From: Rahnella victoriana
GTDB taxonomy: Bacteria; Pseudomonadota; Gammaproteobacteria; Enterobacterales; Enterobacteriaceae
Reading direction: 5' to 3'
Length of the DNA: 64,000 nucleotides
Assembly (NCBI RefSeq): GCF_004330295.1
Contig: NZ_SJOJ01000017.1
Coordinates: 31,284-95,283, forward strand
The translations under genes were made by a program, and so were the position numbers. Below are positions 49,942 to 61,593 of the stretch, piece by piece. Position 1 is the first letter of the stretch. Every line of letters begins with the position of its first letter. The notes beneath the pieces were generated by a model, which made no database searches, had not been told where the DNA came from, and saw only the letters and a program-made list of their open reading frames with translations.

Positions 49942-51156
49942 ATGACGGGACTTTCCGGCAAACATATTGTGCTCGGTATCAGCGGTGGTATCGCTGCCTA
50001 TAAAGCACCAGAACTGGTACGTCGCTTACGTGAAAGAGGCGCAGAAGTCCGCGTCGTCATGACTGAAGCGGCGAAATCCTTCGTGACGCCGTTGAGCCTG
50101 CAGGCAGTGTCTGGCTATCCGGTGTCTGACGACCTGCTTGATCCGGCTGCCGAAGCGGCGATGGGGCATATCGAATTAGGCAAATGGGCCGATTTAGTCA
50201 TTATCGCGCCCGCGACGGCGGATTTGCTGGCCCGCATGAACGCTGGCATGGCCAATGATCTGCTGACGACGGTGTGTCTGGCGACAGCGGCACCGGTCGC
50301 CGTGCTGCCTGCAATGAATCAGCAAATGTACCGCGCTGCGGTGACGCAGGAAAATCTGCAAAGCCTGACGGCACGCGGCACGTTAGTGTGGGGTCCGGAC
50401 AGCGGCAGTCAGGCTTGCGGCGATGTTGGCCCGGGACGCATGCTGGATCCGCTGGTGATTGTTGATATGGCGAACAGCCATTTTTCTGCGCGCAAGGATC
50501 TGGCACATCTGAACATTATGGTCACCGCAGGTCCGACGCGCGAGCCACTGGATCCGGTTCGCTTCATCAGTAATCACAGCTCCGGAAAAATGGGTTTTGC
50601 GATAGCCAAAGCCGCCGCTGAACGGGGTGCTAACGTGACGCTGATCGCCGGACCGGTATCGCAGCCGACACCCGCTAATGTCCGCCGTATTGATGTGGAA
50701 AGCGCGCTGGAGATGCAGCAAGCCGTCCGGCTTTCAGCAGCCTCGCAGCAGATTTTCATTTCCTGTGCCGCCGTGGCAGATTATCGTGCGGAACGCATTG
50801 CAGATGAGAAAATCAAAAAGCAAGGCGATGAAATCACCGTAAAAATGATTAAGAACCCTGACATTGTTGCCGGTGTTGCGGCCATGACAGAAAACCGCCC
50901 TTACGTCGTGGGGTTTGCCGCTGAAACCCAGAATGTGGAAGAATACGCGCGGCAAAAAAGGATCCGCAAGAATCTGGATCTGATCTGCGCCAACGATGTT
51001 TCACTTGCCGGGCAAGGTTTCAACAGTGATTCCAATGCTTTGCATCTTTTTTGGCAGGACGGGGATAAAATCTTACCGCTCAGCGATAAGTCCCTGCTTG
51101 GCCAACGTTTATTAGAAGAGATTGTCAGCCGTTATGATGAAAAAAATCGACATTAA
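49942..51156 (+). CDS. coaBC: Bifunctional phosphopantothenoylcysteine decarboxylase/synthetase CoaBC (Dfp)
   Basis: CoaBC joins cysteine to 4'-phosphopantothenate and decarboxylates the product, two steps of CoA synthesis. The N-terminal flavin decarboxylase (CoaC) shows [20 protein letters not shown], the catalytic [10 protein letters not shown] and PAMNQQMY. The C-terminal CTP-dependent ligase (CoaB) starts with [25 protein letters not shown] and has AAVADYR and KIKKQG. Three ATG codons stand in a row (49936, 49939, 49942); the last has GGA at the best spacing and gives 404 residues (406 in E. coli). The gene overlaps dut. Confidence 0.95.
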   Translation: MTGLSGKHIVLGISGGIAAYKAPELVRRLRERGAEVRVVMTEAAKSFVTPLSLQAVSGYPVSDDLLDPAAEAAMGHIELGKWADLVIIAPATADLLARMNAGMANDLLTTVCLATAAPVAVLPAMNQQMYRAAVTQENLQSLTARGTLVWGPDSGSQACGDVGPGRMLDPLVIVDMANSHFSARKDLAHLNIMVTAGPTREPLDPVRFISNHSSGKMGFAIAKAAAERGANVTLIAGPVSQPTPANVRRIDVESALEMQQAVRLSAASQQIFISCAAVADYRAERIADEKIKKQGDEITVKMIKNPDIVAGVAAMTENRPYVVGFAAETQNVEEYARQKRIRKNLDLICANDVSLAGQGFNSDSNALHLFWQDGDKILPLSDKSLLGQRLLEEIVSRYDEKNRH

Positions 51157-51592
51157 AATTCTCGACCCGCGCATCGGTTCGACTTTCCCTTTACCGGCTT
51201 ACGCGACACCAGGGTCGGCGGGTCTGGATTTACGCGCCTGTCTGGATGCGTCGGTTGAACTGAAACCGGGCGAGACTACGCTGCTGCCAACAGGTCTGGC
51301 TATCCATATTGGTGATGCTAATCTGGCGGCGGTAATTCTGCCGCGCTCCGGTCTGGGCCATAAGCATGGCGTCGTGCTGGGCAACCTGGTCGGCCTTATC
51401 GATTCTGATTATCAGGGCCAGCTGATGGTATCGGTATGGAACCGCGGTCAGACGACCTTTGTTATCGAACCGGGCGAGCGTATTGCTCAAATGGTGTTTG
51501 TGCCTGTTGTTCAGGCAGAATTCAATCTGGTGGAAGATTTTGACGCCAGTGAACGCGGCGAAGGGGGCTTTGGCCACTCAGGTCGCCAATAA
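51134..51592 (+). CDS. dut: dUTP diphosphatase Dut
   Basis: Dut hydrolyses dUTP to dUMP, keeping uracil out of DNA and feeding thymidylate synthesis. It is a trimeric enzyme of 152 residues. The five dUTPase motifs are visible: [41 protein letters not shown], and the C-terminal [12 protein letters not shown]. Two adjacent ATG codons (51134 and 51137) are possible starts. The gene overlaps the end of coaBC by 23 bases, as in E. coli. Confidence 0.96.
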   Translation: MMKKIDIKILDPRIGSTFPLPAYATPGSAGLDLRACLDASVELKPGETTLLPTGLAIHIGDANLAAVILPRSGLGHKHGVVLGNLVGLIDSDYQGQLMVSVWNRGQTTFVIEPGERIAQMVFVPVVQAEFNLVEDFDASERGEGGFGHSGRQ

Positions 51593-51763
51593 GAACCTGT
51601 TCAGCACCGCTGATTCTGACGCGATATTGAACAGATCCTTATCACTATCAGACCGTCACAACGCGAAGGGAACGAAATAAGCCGCAGGATCACAGCGATT
51701 CATGCGGCAGTTGTGCGGTTTCTCCATGATTTTAGCCGTTTTTTAGCAAGGGTCTATTCAGAC

Positions 51764-52360
51764 ATGGCAGAGAAAGAAACGACAAAAAGGAACAGGCGCG
51801 AAGAGATTTTGCAGGCATTAGCGCAAATGCTTCAGTCCAGCGATGGCAGCCAGCGGATCACGACTGCAAAGCTCGCCGCCAGCGTAGGTGTTTCAGAAGC
51901 AGCTCTTTATCGTCATTTTCCCAGTAAAACGCGGATGTTTGACAGCTTAATCGAGTTTATCGAAGACAGTCTGATCACCCGTATCAATCTCATCCTGCAG
52001 GATGAAAAGGATACGCTGAACAGAATACGTCTGATTTTGCTGCTGATTTTAGGGTTTGCAGAACGTAATCCGGGGCTGACCCGCATTATGACCGGTCACG
52101 CCCTGATGTTTGAACAGGATCGCCTGCAAGGCCGCATCAACCAGCTTTTTGAGCGAATTGAAGCGCAACTGCGTCAGGTGTTGCGGGAAAAGAAAATGCG
52201 TGAAGGCAGCGGATTCATCAGTGATGAAACCCTGCTTGCCAGCCAGTTACTGGCCTTTTGCGAAGGGATGTTGTCGCGTTTTGTACGTTCGGAATTCAAG
52301 TACAAACCGACTCAGGACTTCGATACCCGCTGGCCGCTCATCTCTGCTCAGTTGCAATAA
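51764..52360 (+). CDS. slmA: Nucleoid occlusion factor SlmA
   Basis: SlmA binds chromosomal SBS sites and antagonises FtsZ so that the septum does not form over DNA. It is a TetR-fold protein of 198 residues, the E. coli length. The helix-turn-helix is [28 protein letters not shown]; the FtsZ-contacting helical domain follows. The ATG at 51764 follows AAGGG; the frame is open 17 codons upstream without conservation. It lies downstream of dut and convergent with pyrE. Confidence 0.96.
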   Translation: MAEKETTKRNRREEILQALAQMLQSSDGSQRITTAKLAASVGVSEAALYRHFPSKTRMFDSLIEFIEDSLITRINLILQDEKDTLNRIRLILLLILGFAERNPGLTRIMTGHALMFEQDRLQGRINQLFERIEAQLRQVLREKKMREGSGFISDETLLASQLLAFCEGMLSRFVRSEFKYKPTQDFDTRWPLISAQLQ

Positions 52361-52392
52361 AGGCACGCCGCAGAGTCAGACGTCAGATATCA

Positions 52393-52414
52393 AAAAGGGC
52401 CGAAAGGCCCTTTT
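52393..52414. terminator. Bidirectional terminator between slmA and pyrE
   Basis: AAAAGGGCC (52393-52401) pairs with GGCCCTTTT (52406-52414) around the tetraloop GAAA; T-rich sequence follows on both strands. Confidence 0.9.
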
Positions 52415-52428
52415 GTTTTCATCAGCGG

Positions 52429-53070
52429 TTATACGCCGTAAGTCTGCTGGTAAGTCCGGACCGCCGCCAGATGGTCAGCCATTTCGGTTTTCTCTTCCAG
52501 ATACTCAATCAGATCAACCAGTGTAATGATTGAAATCACTTTACAGTGATAGTCACGCTCCACTTCCTGAATGGCAGAAATGTCCGCGCGTCCACGTTCC
52601 TGGCGATCCAGAGAAATCAATACGCCTGCCAGCGTGGCTTTGTTGGCATTGATGATTTCCATCGATTCACGGATAGCAGTGCCAGCGGTGATCACATCAT
52701 CCACCAGCATGACGCGCCCCTGCAACGGGCTGCCGACCAGTAAGCCGCCTTCGCCGTGATCTTTTGCTTCTTTACGGTTAAAGCAATACGGCACGTCACG
52801 TTCATGATGTTCAGCCAGCGCAACGGCCGTGGTCGTGGCAATAGGAATACCTTTGTAAGCCGGGCCAAACACTAAATCAAAATCAATCTTGGAATCCACC
52901 AATGCTTCGGCATAAAAACGTCCCAGTAACGCCAGATCACGGCCAGTGTTAAACAAACCGGCATTGAAGAAGTAAGGGCTGATACGCCCGGACTTCAGGG
53001 TAAATTCACCGAATTTCAAAACCTGTTTGTTCAGTGCGAACTCAATAAACTGGCGCTGATAGGCTTTCAT
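52429..53070 (-). CDS. pyrE: Orotate phosphoribosyltransferase PyrE
   Basis: PyrE joins orotate to PRPP, giving orotidine 5'-phosphate in pyrimidine synthesis. It is a type I phosphoribosyltransferase of 213 residues, as in E. coli. The PRPP-binding motif is [16 protein letters not shown]; the catalytic lysine-bearing loop is [13 protein letters not shown]. The ATG at 53070 follows AGGAG; upstream in-frame codons run through the attenuator and are not coding. It lies downstream of rph with a UTP-sensitive attenuator between them. Confidence 0.97.
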   Translation of the reverse strand: MKAYQRQFIEFALNKQVLKFGEFTLKSGRISPYFFNAGLFNTGRDLALLGRFYAEALVDSKIDFDLVFGPAYKGIPIATTTAVALAEHHERDVPYCFNRKEAKDHGEGGLLVGSPLQGRVMLVDDVITAGTAIRESMEIINANKATLAGVLISLDRQERGRADISAIQEVERDYHCKVISIITLVDLIEYLEEKTEMADHLAAVRTYQQTYGV

Positions 53071-53121
53071 TGATGGTCTCCTAGATAATGTCTTATTTCT
53101 CATTGTCAGCCCGCAGGCCAT

Positions 53122-53147
53122 AAAAAAGGCGACTTCTCAGTCGCCTT
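53122..53147 (-). terminator. pyrE attenuator
   Basis: On the minus strand AAGGCGACT and AGTCGCCTT pair around GAGA and run into a six-T tract. It starts seven bases after the rph stop. A run of U residues lies just before the hairpin. This is the arrangement of the E. coli rph-pyrE attenuator. There, slow transcription at low UTP lets ribosomes finishing rph cover the hairpin and raise pyrE expression. Confidence 0.88.
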
Positions 53148-53153
53148 AAAAAA

Positions 53154-53870
53154 TTATTCCGCCAGCGCCGCTTTCTGCGCCTGGAAGATGGTGTCGATTC
53201 CCCCTCTGGCGAGGGCAAGCAAACCGAGCAGTTCTTCATGGCTGAACGGCTCGCCTTCGGCGGTGCCCTGCACCTCAATCATGCGGCCATCTTCCATCAT
53301 CACCACATTCATATCGGTTTCAGCTGCCGAGTCTTCGACATACTCAAGGTCGCACAGCGCTTCGCCTTTCACGATGCCGACTGACACTGCCGCCACCATA
53401 CCTTTCATCGGGTTAGCTTTCAGTTTACCTGTCGCCACCAGCGCGTTCAGCGCATCGGCCAGAGCAACGCAAGCCCCGGAAATAGACGCCGTACGTGTGC
53501 CGCCGTCAGCCTGCAATACGTCGCAGTCGAGCGTAATAGTAAATTCACCCAGCTTTTTCAGGTCTACCGCAGCACGCAGGGAACGGGCAATCAGACGCTG
53601 GATTTCCAGAGTACGGCCACCTTGTTTGCCTTTTGCGGCTTCACGCGCATTACGCGTATGGGTAGAACGCGGCAACATGCCGTACTCTGCGGTGATCCAA
53701 CCTTGTCCCTGACCTTTCAGAAAACGCGGAACACCTTCCTCCACCGTCGCGGTACACAGCACTTTGGTATCACCAAACTCCACCAGCACGGAACCTTCAG
53801 CGTGTTTAGTGTAATGGCGGGTCAGTGTTACGGGGCGCACTTGTTGTGCATTTCGGCCAGCTGGACGCAT
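53154..53870 (-). CDS. rph: Ribonuclease PH
   Basis: RNase PH is a phosphate-dependent 3'-5' exoribonuclease that trims tRNA precursors. It has 238 residues with a complete C terminus ([16 protein letters not shown]), unlike the frameshifted rph-1 allele of E. coli K-12. Family segments are [28 protein letters not shown] and [16 protein letters not shown]. Because rph is intact, translation runs up to the pyrE attenuator. It is divergent from yicC. Confidence 0.97.
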   Translation of the reverse strand: MRPAGRNAQQVRPVTLTRHYTKHAEGSVLVEFGDTKVLCTATVEEGVPRFLKGQGQGWITAEYGMLPRSTHTRNAREAAKGKQGGRTLEIQRLIARSLRAAVDLKKLGEFTITLDCDVLQADGGTRTASISGACVALADALNALVATGKLKANPMKGMVAAVSVGIVKGEALCDLEYVEDSAAETDMNVVMMEDGRMIEVQGTAEGEPFSHEELLGLLALARGGIDTIFQAQKAALAE

Positions 53871-53996
53871 GGATAGTTCTCCGGGTCGCGATTCGTGTTT
53901 GGCTGCGCATTATACGGACTTCGCGAGGTAATGCCTATCATGACCCGCCCGTGGAGGCTATAATCGCTGCATCTTTACATTAACAGGTACGCATAC

Positions 53997-54860
53997 ATGA
54001 TCCGTAGTATGACCGCTTATGCCCGACGCGAAATTAAGGGTAACTGGGGCAGCGCAGCGTGGGAACTCCGCTCGGTAAACCAACGTTATCTCGAAACTTA
54101 CATCCGTCTGCCCGAGCAATTCCGCAGCCTGGAGCCGGTTGTCCGTGAGCGTATTCGCGCCCGACTGACCCGCGGTAAAGTCGAATGTAATTTGCGTTTT
54201 GACCTCGACCCGAGCGCGCAGAGCACGCTGCAACTCAATGAAAAATTGGCGAAGCAACTGGTGGAAGCCGCGCAATGGGTGAAAATGCAAAGTGATGAAG
54301 GCGAAATCAATCCGCTGGAAGTCCTGCGCTGGCCGGGTGTGATGCTGGCTGAAGAACAAGATCTGGACGCCATCAGTACTGAATTGCTGCTGGCGCTGGA
54401 AACCGCGCTGGACGATTTCATCAGCGCACGCGAAAGCGAAGGCGCCGCACTGAAAACGATGATCGAACAACGCCTCGACGGTGTGAGCGCAGAAGTGGTG
54501 AAAGTCCGCGCCCAGATGCCAAATATTCTGCAATGGCAGCGCGAGCGTCTGGTCAGCAAGCTGGAAGACGCGCAGGTACAGCTGGAAAATACCCGTCTTG
54601 AGCAGGAACTGGTGCTGATGGCACAGCGTGTGGATGTGGCTGAAGAGCTGGATCGTCTGGAAGCGCACGTCAAAGAAACGCACAAAATCATGAAGAAAGA
54701 AGAAGCCGTTGGCCGTCGTCTTGATTTCATGATGCAGGAATTTAACCGCGAGTCGAACACTCTGGCCTCAAAATCGATCAATGCCGACGTCACGACATCA
54801 GCCATCGAGCTGAAAGTGCTGATCGAACAAATGCGCGAGCAGATTCAGAATATTGAGTAA
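53997..54860 (+). CDS. yicC: YicC family endoribonuclease/stress protein
   Basis: 287 residues, as in E. coli YicC. The N-terminal domain opens MIRSMTAYARREIKGNWGSA with the SMTAY signature and NQRYLE; the C-terminal DUF1732 part contains EAVGRRLDFMMQEFNRESNTLASKS and a helical tail. YicC proteins have been reported to act as endoribonucleases that promote decay of the small RNA RyhB in E. coli; I recall this rather than see it in the sequence. It is followed by a good terminator. Confidence 0.93.
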   Translation: MIRSMTAYARREIKGNWGSAAWELRSVNQRYLETYIRLPEQFRSLEPVVRERIRARLTRGKVECNLRFDLDPSAQSTLQLNEKLAKQLVEAAQWVKMQSDEGEINPLEVLRWPGVMLAEEQDLDAISTELLLALETALDDFISARESEGAALKTMIEQRLDGVSAEVVKVRAQMPNILQWQRERLVSKLEDAQVQLENTRLEQELVLMAQRVDVAEELDRLEAHVKETHKIMKKEEAVGRRLDFMMQEFNRESNTLASKSINADVTTSAIELKVLIEQMREQIQNIE

Positions 54861-54894
54861 ATCTTCATTAATTATGAAGCATCGGTACCCCGAG

Positions 54895-54920
54895 AAGCCC
54901 GTCTACAGACGGGCTTTTTA
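54895..54920 (+). terminator. Intrinsic terminator of yicC
   Basis: AAGCCCGTC (54895-54903) pairs with GACGGGCTT (54908-54916) around TACA and runs into a T-rich tract. Confidence 0.9.
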
Positions 54921-55005
54921 ATTTTCACGCGCTATCATAAAGGCGCTGTAAAATTCGCCATTCCGGGCATTGGCTACCGGCATCATTTGCGATAGGGAGA
55001 TTAAA

Positions 55006-55830
55006 ATGAAAAAGAACCATCAACCTTTTGAAGAACTTCGCCAGCACAGCAATGACAACAATGAATATTGGTCAGCAAGAGATCTGGCCCCGTTGCTGGA
55101 TTATAGAGATTGGCGTAACTTTCAAAATGTTCTATCCAGAGCGGCGCAAGCTTGTGAAACCAGCAATCAACAGTTAAGCGACCATTTCGTTGATGCCACC
55201 AAAATGGTAATTCTTGGTTCCGGAGCACAACGTGAATTAGAGGACATTCACTTGTCGAGGTATGCATGTTATCTGGTTGTCCAGAATGGTGACCCCGGCA
55301 AACCCGTCATCGCAGCCGGACAGACTTACTTCGCCCTCCAGACCAGACGGCAAGAGCTGGCGGATGACGCTACGTTTAAACAGCTGAGAGAAGATGAAAA
55401 GCGTTTATTCCTGCGTAACGAACTAAAAGAGCACAATAAACAATTGGTTGAAGTCGCTCAACAGGCAGGAGTAGCAACAACGCTGGACTTTGCCGTGTTT
55501 CAGAATCACGGCTATCAGGGGCTGTATGGTGGGTTAGACCAAAAAGCTATCCATCAGCGTAAGGGGCTCAAAAAGAGTCAAAAGATCCTCGATCATATGG
55601 GATCCACTGAACTGGCCGCCAACTTGTTCAGAGCAACTCAGACAGAGGAGAAATTGCGACGCGATCAGGTGGATTCAAAAGAACAGGCTAATCAGACACA
55701 TTTTGATGTGGGTAGTAAGGTTCGGAAAACAATCGAAGAATTAGGCGGAACCATGCCGGAAAATCTCCCCGCTCTGGAACACAGCATCAGGCAAATTGAA
55801 TCAGCGGCAAAGCGTCTGAATAAAAAATAA
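55006..55830 (+). CDS. dinD: DNA damage-inducible protein D (DinD)
   Basis: 274 residues, the length of E. coli DinD. That protein is induced in the SOS response and binds RecA filaments in vitro to inhibit strand exchange. The middle is nearly invariant (YLVVQNGDPGKPVIAAGQTY, then LREDEKRLFLRNELKEHNKQ and HQRKGLKKSQKILDHMGSTE), while the first 70 residues, which carry a BRO-N-like fold, are more diverged. The ATG at 55006 follows AGGGAG by six bases. It lies after yicC, as in E. coli. The upstream region shows only a degenerate LexA-like element. Confidence 0.92.
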   Translation: MKKNHQPFEELRQHSNDNNEYWSARDLAPLLDYRDWRNFQNVLSRAAQACETSNQQLSDHFVDATKMVILGSGAQRELEDIHLSRYACYLVVQNGDPGKPVIAAGQTYFALQTRRQELADDATFKQLREDEKRLFLRNELKEHNKQLVEVAQQAGVATTLDFAVFQNHGYQGLYGGLDQKAIHQRKGLKKSQKILDHMGSTELAANLFRATQTEEKLRRDQVDSKEQANQTHFDVGSKVRKTIEELGGTMPENLPALEHSIRQIESAAKRLNKK

Positions 55831-55857
55831 CGACAACGGGTTCATTGCCTCACGCAC

Positions 55858-55899
55858 AAAAAAAACGCCTCCGGTCATCAAAACCCGAGGCGTTTTTTT
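55858..55899. terminator. Bidirectional terminator between dinD and the fabF-like gene
   Basis: ACGCCTC (55865-55871) and GAGGCGT (55887-55893) pair, flanked by a run of A residues on the left and seven T residues on the right, between two convergent genes. Confidence 0.85.
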
Positions 55900-55920
55900 A
55901 TGCTTTAACGAAGAGAGAAA

Positions 55921-57195
55921 TTAATCTTCCCAGCGTTTCAACAGCACGCAGGCATTCACGCCACCGAAACCAAAGCCATTTGACAGGGCATAGGTAATGT
56001 CATGCTTTTGCGCGGTATTACCCACGATATTCAGACCCGCAGCCGCTTCATCTTTGTTTTCCAGATTCAGCGTCGGAGGAACGATTTGGTCACGCACGGC
56101 CAGAATGGTGAAAATGGTTTCCAGCCCGCCAGCCGCGCCCAGAAGATGGCCGGTCGCAGATTTGGTGGACGTCACCGCCAGCTTACCGTCGGTTCCGAAC
56201 AGGGTTTTAATCGCATTGATTTCACCCAGATCGCCCACCGGCGTAGAGGTAGCATGAGCATTCAGGTGCTGAACATCTGAAGGCTGAATGCCTGCCTGAC
56301 GCAGGGCGATTTTCATCGCGCGGCCCGCTCCGTTGCCGTCTTCCGCACCGGAAGTCATGTGATAAGCGTCACCGCTGGTGCCGTAACCGACAATCTCAGC
56401 CAGGATTTTGGCTCCACGCGCTTTCGCATGTTCCAGCTCTTCAATGACCAGCATGCCTGCGCCTTCACCCATGATGAAACCATCGCGTGCGCTGTCGAAC
56501 GGACGGGATGCTTTCTCAGGATGATCTTCATGGCCGGTAGACATGGCTTTTGCCGCCGCGAAACCGCCCAGGCTGACAGTATCGATAGCCGCTTCAGCAC
56601 CACCGCAAAGTGCAACATCCGCTTCATCGTTGCGGATCAAACGAACAGCATCACCGATGGCCTGAACACCCGCCGCACAAGCCGTGACCGGTGCACCAAT
56701 CGGGCCTTTGAACTGATGTTTGATGGAAACCTGACCCGCCGCGAGATTCACCAGGAATGAAGGAATGGTGAAAGGCGACAAACGTTTGGCACCACGGCTG
56801 TCGTTGGTACGCACCGCATGGGCAATCGCCGGGAAGCCACCAATACCGGAACCGATGACCGTTGCAGTACGTTCCTGTTGTTCAGGGGTTTCCGCTTTCC
56901 AGCCAGCATCAGCAACAGCCATATCGGCAGCAGCCATCGCGAACAGAATGAAACGGTCCATTTTTTTCTGGTCTTTCGGTACCACGAACTGATCCGGATC
57001 GAAGCCTGATTCAGGGTCCTGCTCTTTCGTTTGTACCTGACCACCGATTTTCACGCTCAGGGTTTCAACAATTTCTTCCGGCAAAACGCGGATACCAGAC
57101 TGACCGGCCAGCAGACGCTTCCAGATAGTTTCGATATCACAGCCCAGAGGACTCACAGCCCCCATGCCGGTAATAACCACTCGACGATGAGTCAT
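55921..57195 (-). CDS. Beta-ketoacyl-ACP synthase II-type protein (FabF paralog)
   Basis: 424-residue thiolase-fold condensing enzyme that would extend acyl-ACP with malonyl-ACP. The active-site triad is complete: Cys173 (VTACAAG), His314 (NAHATSTP) and His350 (SATGHLLGAAG), the Cys-His-His pattern of KAS I/II. The usual NAHGTST is NAHATST here. The segment FVVPKDQKKMDRFILFAM resembles alphaproteobacterial FabF proteins more than the enterobacterial housekeeping FabF, judged by memory. There is no acyl carrier protein or other fab gene beside it, so it is unlikely to be the housekeeping copy. It lies 142 bases downstream of a TetR regulator on the same strand, both inserted between dinD and yicG. 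Its role (unusual fatty acids or a secondary product) is unknown. Confidence 0.88.
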   Translation of the reverse strand: MTHRRVVITGMGAVSPLGCDIETIWKRLLAGQSGIRVLPEEIVETLSVKIGGQVQTKEQDPESGFDPDQFVVPKDQKKMDRFILFAMAAADMAVADAGWKAETPEQQERTATVIGSGIGGFPAIAHAVRTNDSRGAKRLSPFTIPSFLVNLAAGQVSIKHQFKGPIGAPVTACAAGVQAIGDAVRLIRNDEADVALCGGAEAAIDTVSLGGFAAAKAMSTGHEDHPEKASRPFDSARDGFIMGEGAGMLVIEELEHAKARGAKILAEIVGYGTSGDAYHMTSGAEDGNGAGRAMKIALRQAGIQPSDVQHLNAHATSTPVGDLGEINAIKTLFGTDGKLAVTSTKSATGHLLGAAGGLETIFTILAVRDQIVPPTLNLENKDEAAAGLNIVGNTAQKHDITYALSNGFGFGGVNACVLLKRWED

Positions 57196-57337
57196 AAAAC
57201 ATTCCTCTCTGTCTGTTTAAGACGTAAGTTTCTGCCGGGACTTCTGCAAACCTGACAAAAACGGGTTTCAGCGAATAAGGCTGACAGTATGTGACGAATT
57301 ACGATTTTGTAAACCCGTAACCAAAAATTTTTCGTGG

Positions 57338-57958
57338 CTACTTTGCCAGACTGCGCAACACCAGACTGGTGATGGCCTGAACGCGTTCTTCAAGCTGTTC
57401 CGGTGTTTTTTGTTCCAGCAATAACGGATGAGAAAACGGCGTCGTCACACTGGTGATCGCCATACATACCTCATCCAGCGGCGTTTTACGCTCAAACTCA
57501 CCGGATTCCCGCCCGTCAGTGACCACTTTTTCCACGATGCTGTACATCATCGCCCGATGATTAAGTGTCGACTTCCATTGTTGTGCGGAGGCTGTGGCCG
57601 CCAGATCATGCAATTTTCTATCCTGAAAGAAGAGCTCCAGACTACGTGTCAGCAGTGTTTTAAAAATAGATCGCAGGCGCAGAGTTGCACTTTGGTGGCT
57701 TTGCGCAATAAGCATCAGTGCATCATCTATCTGTCCCACACGCTGTGAACAAATGGCTTCGCCAATCGCCTGTTTCGACTCAAAAAACTTGTAAATATAA
57801 GCACTTGAAACACCAATCGATTTGGCCAGATCGGCGACCGACGTTTTGGCGTAACCATACAGGCGGAAGTGCTCAAAAGCCGCATCAATGATTTGCTCGC
57901 GCCGTTCATGCTCGGCAGGTCCACGCTGTGTTAACGCAACCGGAATATCGGGCTTCAT
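57338..57958 (-). CDS. TetR/AcrR family transcriptional regulator
   Basis: 206 residues from the ATG at 57958, which follows GGAGGAG. The N-terminal helix-turn-helix (REQIIDAAFEHFRLYGYAKTSVADLAKSIGVSSAYIYKFF region) is canonical for TetR. The C-terminal ligand-binding domain is helical and not assignable to a ligand. The frame is open 19 codons further upstream but without a ribosome binding site. It is located upstream of the fabF-like gene on the same strand and divergent from yicG, so those genes and itself are the natural targets; a palindrome at 58167-58181 is the candidate operator. Confidence 0.88.
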   Translation of the reverse strand: MKPDIPVALTQRGPAEHERREQIIDAAFEHFRLYGYAKTSVADLAKSIGVSSAYIYKFFESKQAIGEAICSQRVGQIDDALMLIAQSHQSATLRLRSIFKTLLTRSLELFFQDRKLHDLAATASAQQWKSTLNHRAMMYSIVEKVVTDGRESGEFERKTPLDEVCMAITSVTTPFSHPLLLEQKTPEQLEERVQAITSLVLRSLAK

Positions 57959-58301
57959 ACACTCCTCCGGGCTGATAAAACAATTATGCAGTGCGTCAAT
58001 GAGTGACGATTTCAATTAATCGTAACTTATAAACGACGAAAATACACCTCTGATGAAAAAGAGACGTCAGCCATATATGTGAGGGGAATGACCAGATAAA
58101 CACGCAATCGCGCTTTTTCTAATCTAAAATAAACCGACATTCTGTCTCATCCTTAAGTACTGGGCTGAATATCGGATATTCGCATTAGATTTAATAATGT
58201 CAAAATCAATCTAAAAGAAAAACTCAGTCGAGAGCTGAAGAAAAACGCATTACTCTGCGCGGCTACCGCTTTCTCATTACTGATTTGTCTGGCGTACATC
58301 C
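57959..58301. other. AT-rich intergenic region between tetR and yicG
   Basis: About 343 bases with promoters for the divergent tetR and yicG genes. It contains the palindrome at 58167-58181, an inverted pair TTAGATT (58185-58191) / AATCTAA (58208-58214), and a second AATCTAAAA at 58121-58129, so AATCTAAAA occurs twice. No reading frame with family resemblance was found. Confidence 0.6.
58167..58181. promoter_or_regulatory. Palindromic candidate operator between tetR and yicG
   Basis: GAATATC-G-GATATTC is a perfect 7-bp palindrome with one central base, the size and symmetry of TetR-family operators. It lies about 210 bases from the tetR start and 120 from yicG. Binding by the adjacent TetR protein is an inference. 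Confidence 0.45.
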
Positions 58302-58919
58302 ATGTTACTCACCGTTCTTTATATTATCGGGATCACCGCAGAAGCCATGACCGGTGCCCTTGCCGCCGGACGCCGGAAAATGGACTCCTTTGGGGTCATT
58401 ATTATCGCGTCTGCGACGGCTATTGGCGGGGGTTCTGTCCGTGACATGTTGCTGGGCCATTATCCTTTGGGCTGGGTTAAGCATCCGGAATACATTGTGA
58501 TCGTGGCTATCGCGGCACTCATGACCACCTGGCTTGCCCCACTGATGCAACATCTTCGCCGGCTCTTCTTAGTGCTTGATGCCTTAGGTTTAGTGGTGTT
58601 TTCAATCATCGGGACACAAGTCGCACTCGATATGGGGCATGGTGCCATCATCGCCTCTGTCTGTGCCGTCATCACCGGCGTTTTTGGCGGCGTGCTGCGG
58701 GATATGATGTGTAATCAGATCCCGCTGGTCTTTCAGAAAGAAATTTATGCCGGCGTTTCATTTGCCTCTGCCTGGGTTTATATCGGGCTGCAATATTTCT
58801 CTCTGCCGCACAATCTGGTGGTGATTATCACGTTGCTGGTCGGCTTTACCGCCCGACTGATCGCATTACGTTTCCGCCTTGGGTTGCCGGTCTTCAATTA
58901 TCCGCACTCTGACCACTGA
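58302..58919 (+). CDS. yicG: UPF0126 / TRIC-like inner-membrane protein YicG
   Basis: 205 residues, as in E. coli YicG. Seven hydrophobic segments make up two similar halves, each with a glycine-rich signature ([14 protein letters not shown] and [14 protein letters not shown]). This duplicated pattern defines the UPF0126 family, related to TRIC ion channels and linked to glycine transport in some bacteria. Function here is not established. It is convergent with ligB, with a 20-base gap. Confidence 0.93.
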   Translation: MLLTVLYIIGITAEAMTGALAAGRRKMDSFGVIIIASATAIGGGSVRDMLLGHYPLGWVKHPEYIVIVAIAALMTTWLAPLMQHLRRLFLVLDALGLVVFSIIGTQVALDMGHGAIIASVCAVITGVFGGVLRDMMCNQIPLVFQKEIYAGVSFASAWVYIGLQYFSLPHNLVVIITLLVGFTARLIALRFRLGLPVFNYPHSDH

Positions 58920-58939
58920 TCTGCCCCGCGGGTTTTCAG

Positions 58940-60727
<1,788 letters not shown>

Positions 60728-60906
60728 TCATCTGTTGCAGTAACGAAGAAAAAATTTGGAATGCGGCACGTAAATCTGTCAGGAAAGGCTATTTTCTCGG
60801 GTGAAGTTGCGATGAAATACGTCTGGGCGCTGCACCGAATGCGGCGAGCGTGTATACTGTGCGAGAGATCACTCTTCGCATACTTCCTATCAACCCATTC
60901 AGTTGA

Positions 60907-61539
<633 letters not shown>

Positions 61540-61593
61540 AGTCACTTTCAGTATTATGCCCAGTCTTTCGTCACCCTGTGGAGTAGCACATAT

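Noticed and set aside
53188-53712. 174-codon plus-strand frame opposite rph
   Set aside because: Ser/Pro/Ala-rich shadow of rph without a start signal.
53958-54805. Two long minus-strand frames opposite yicC
   Set aside because: Both are antisense shadows; yicC is conserved in length and sequence.
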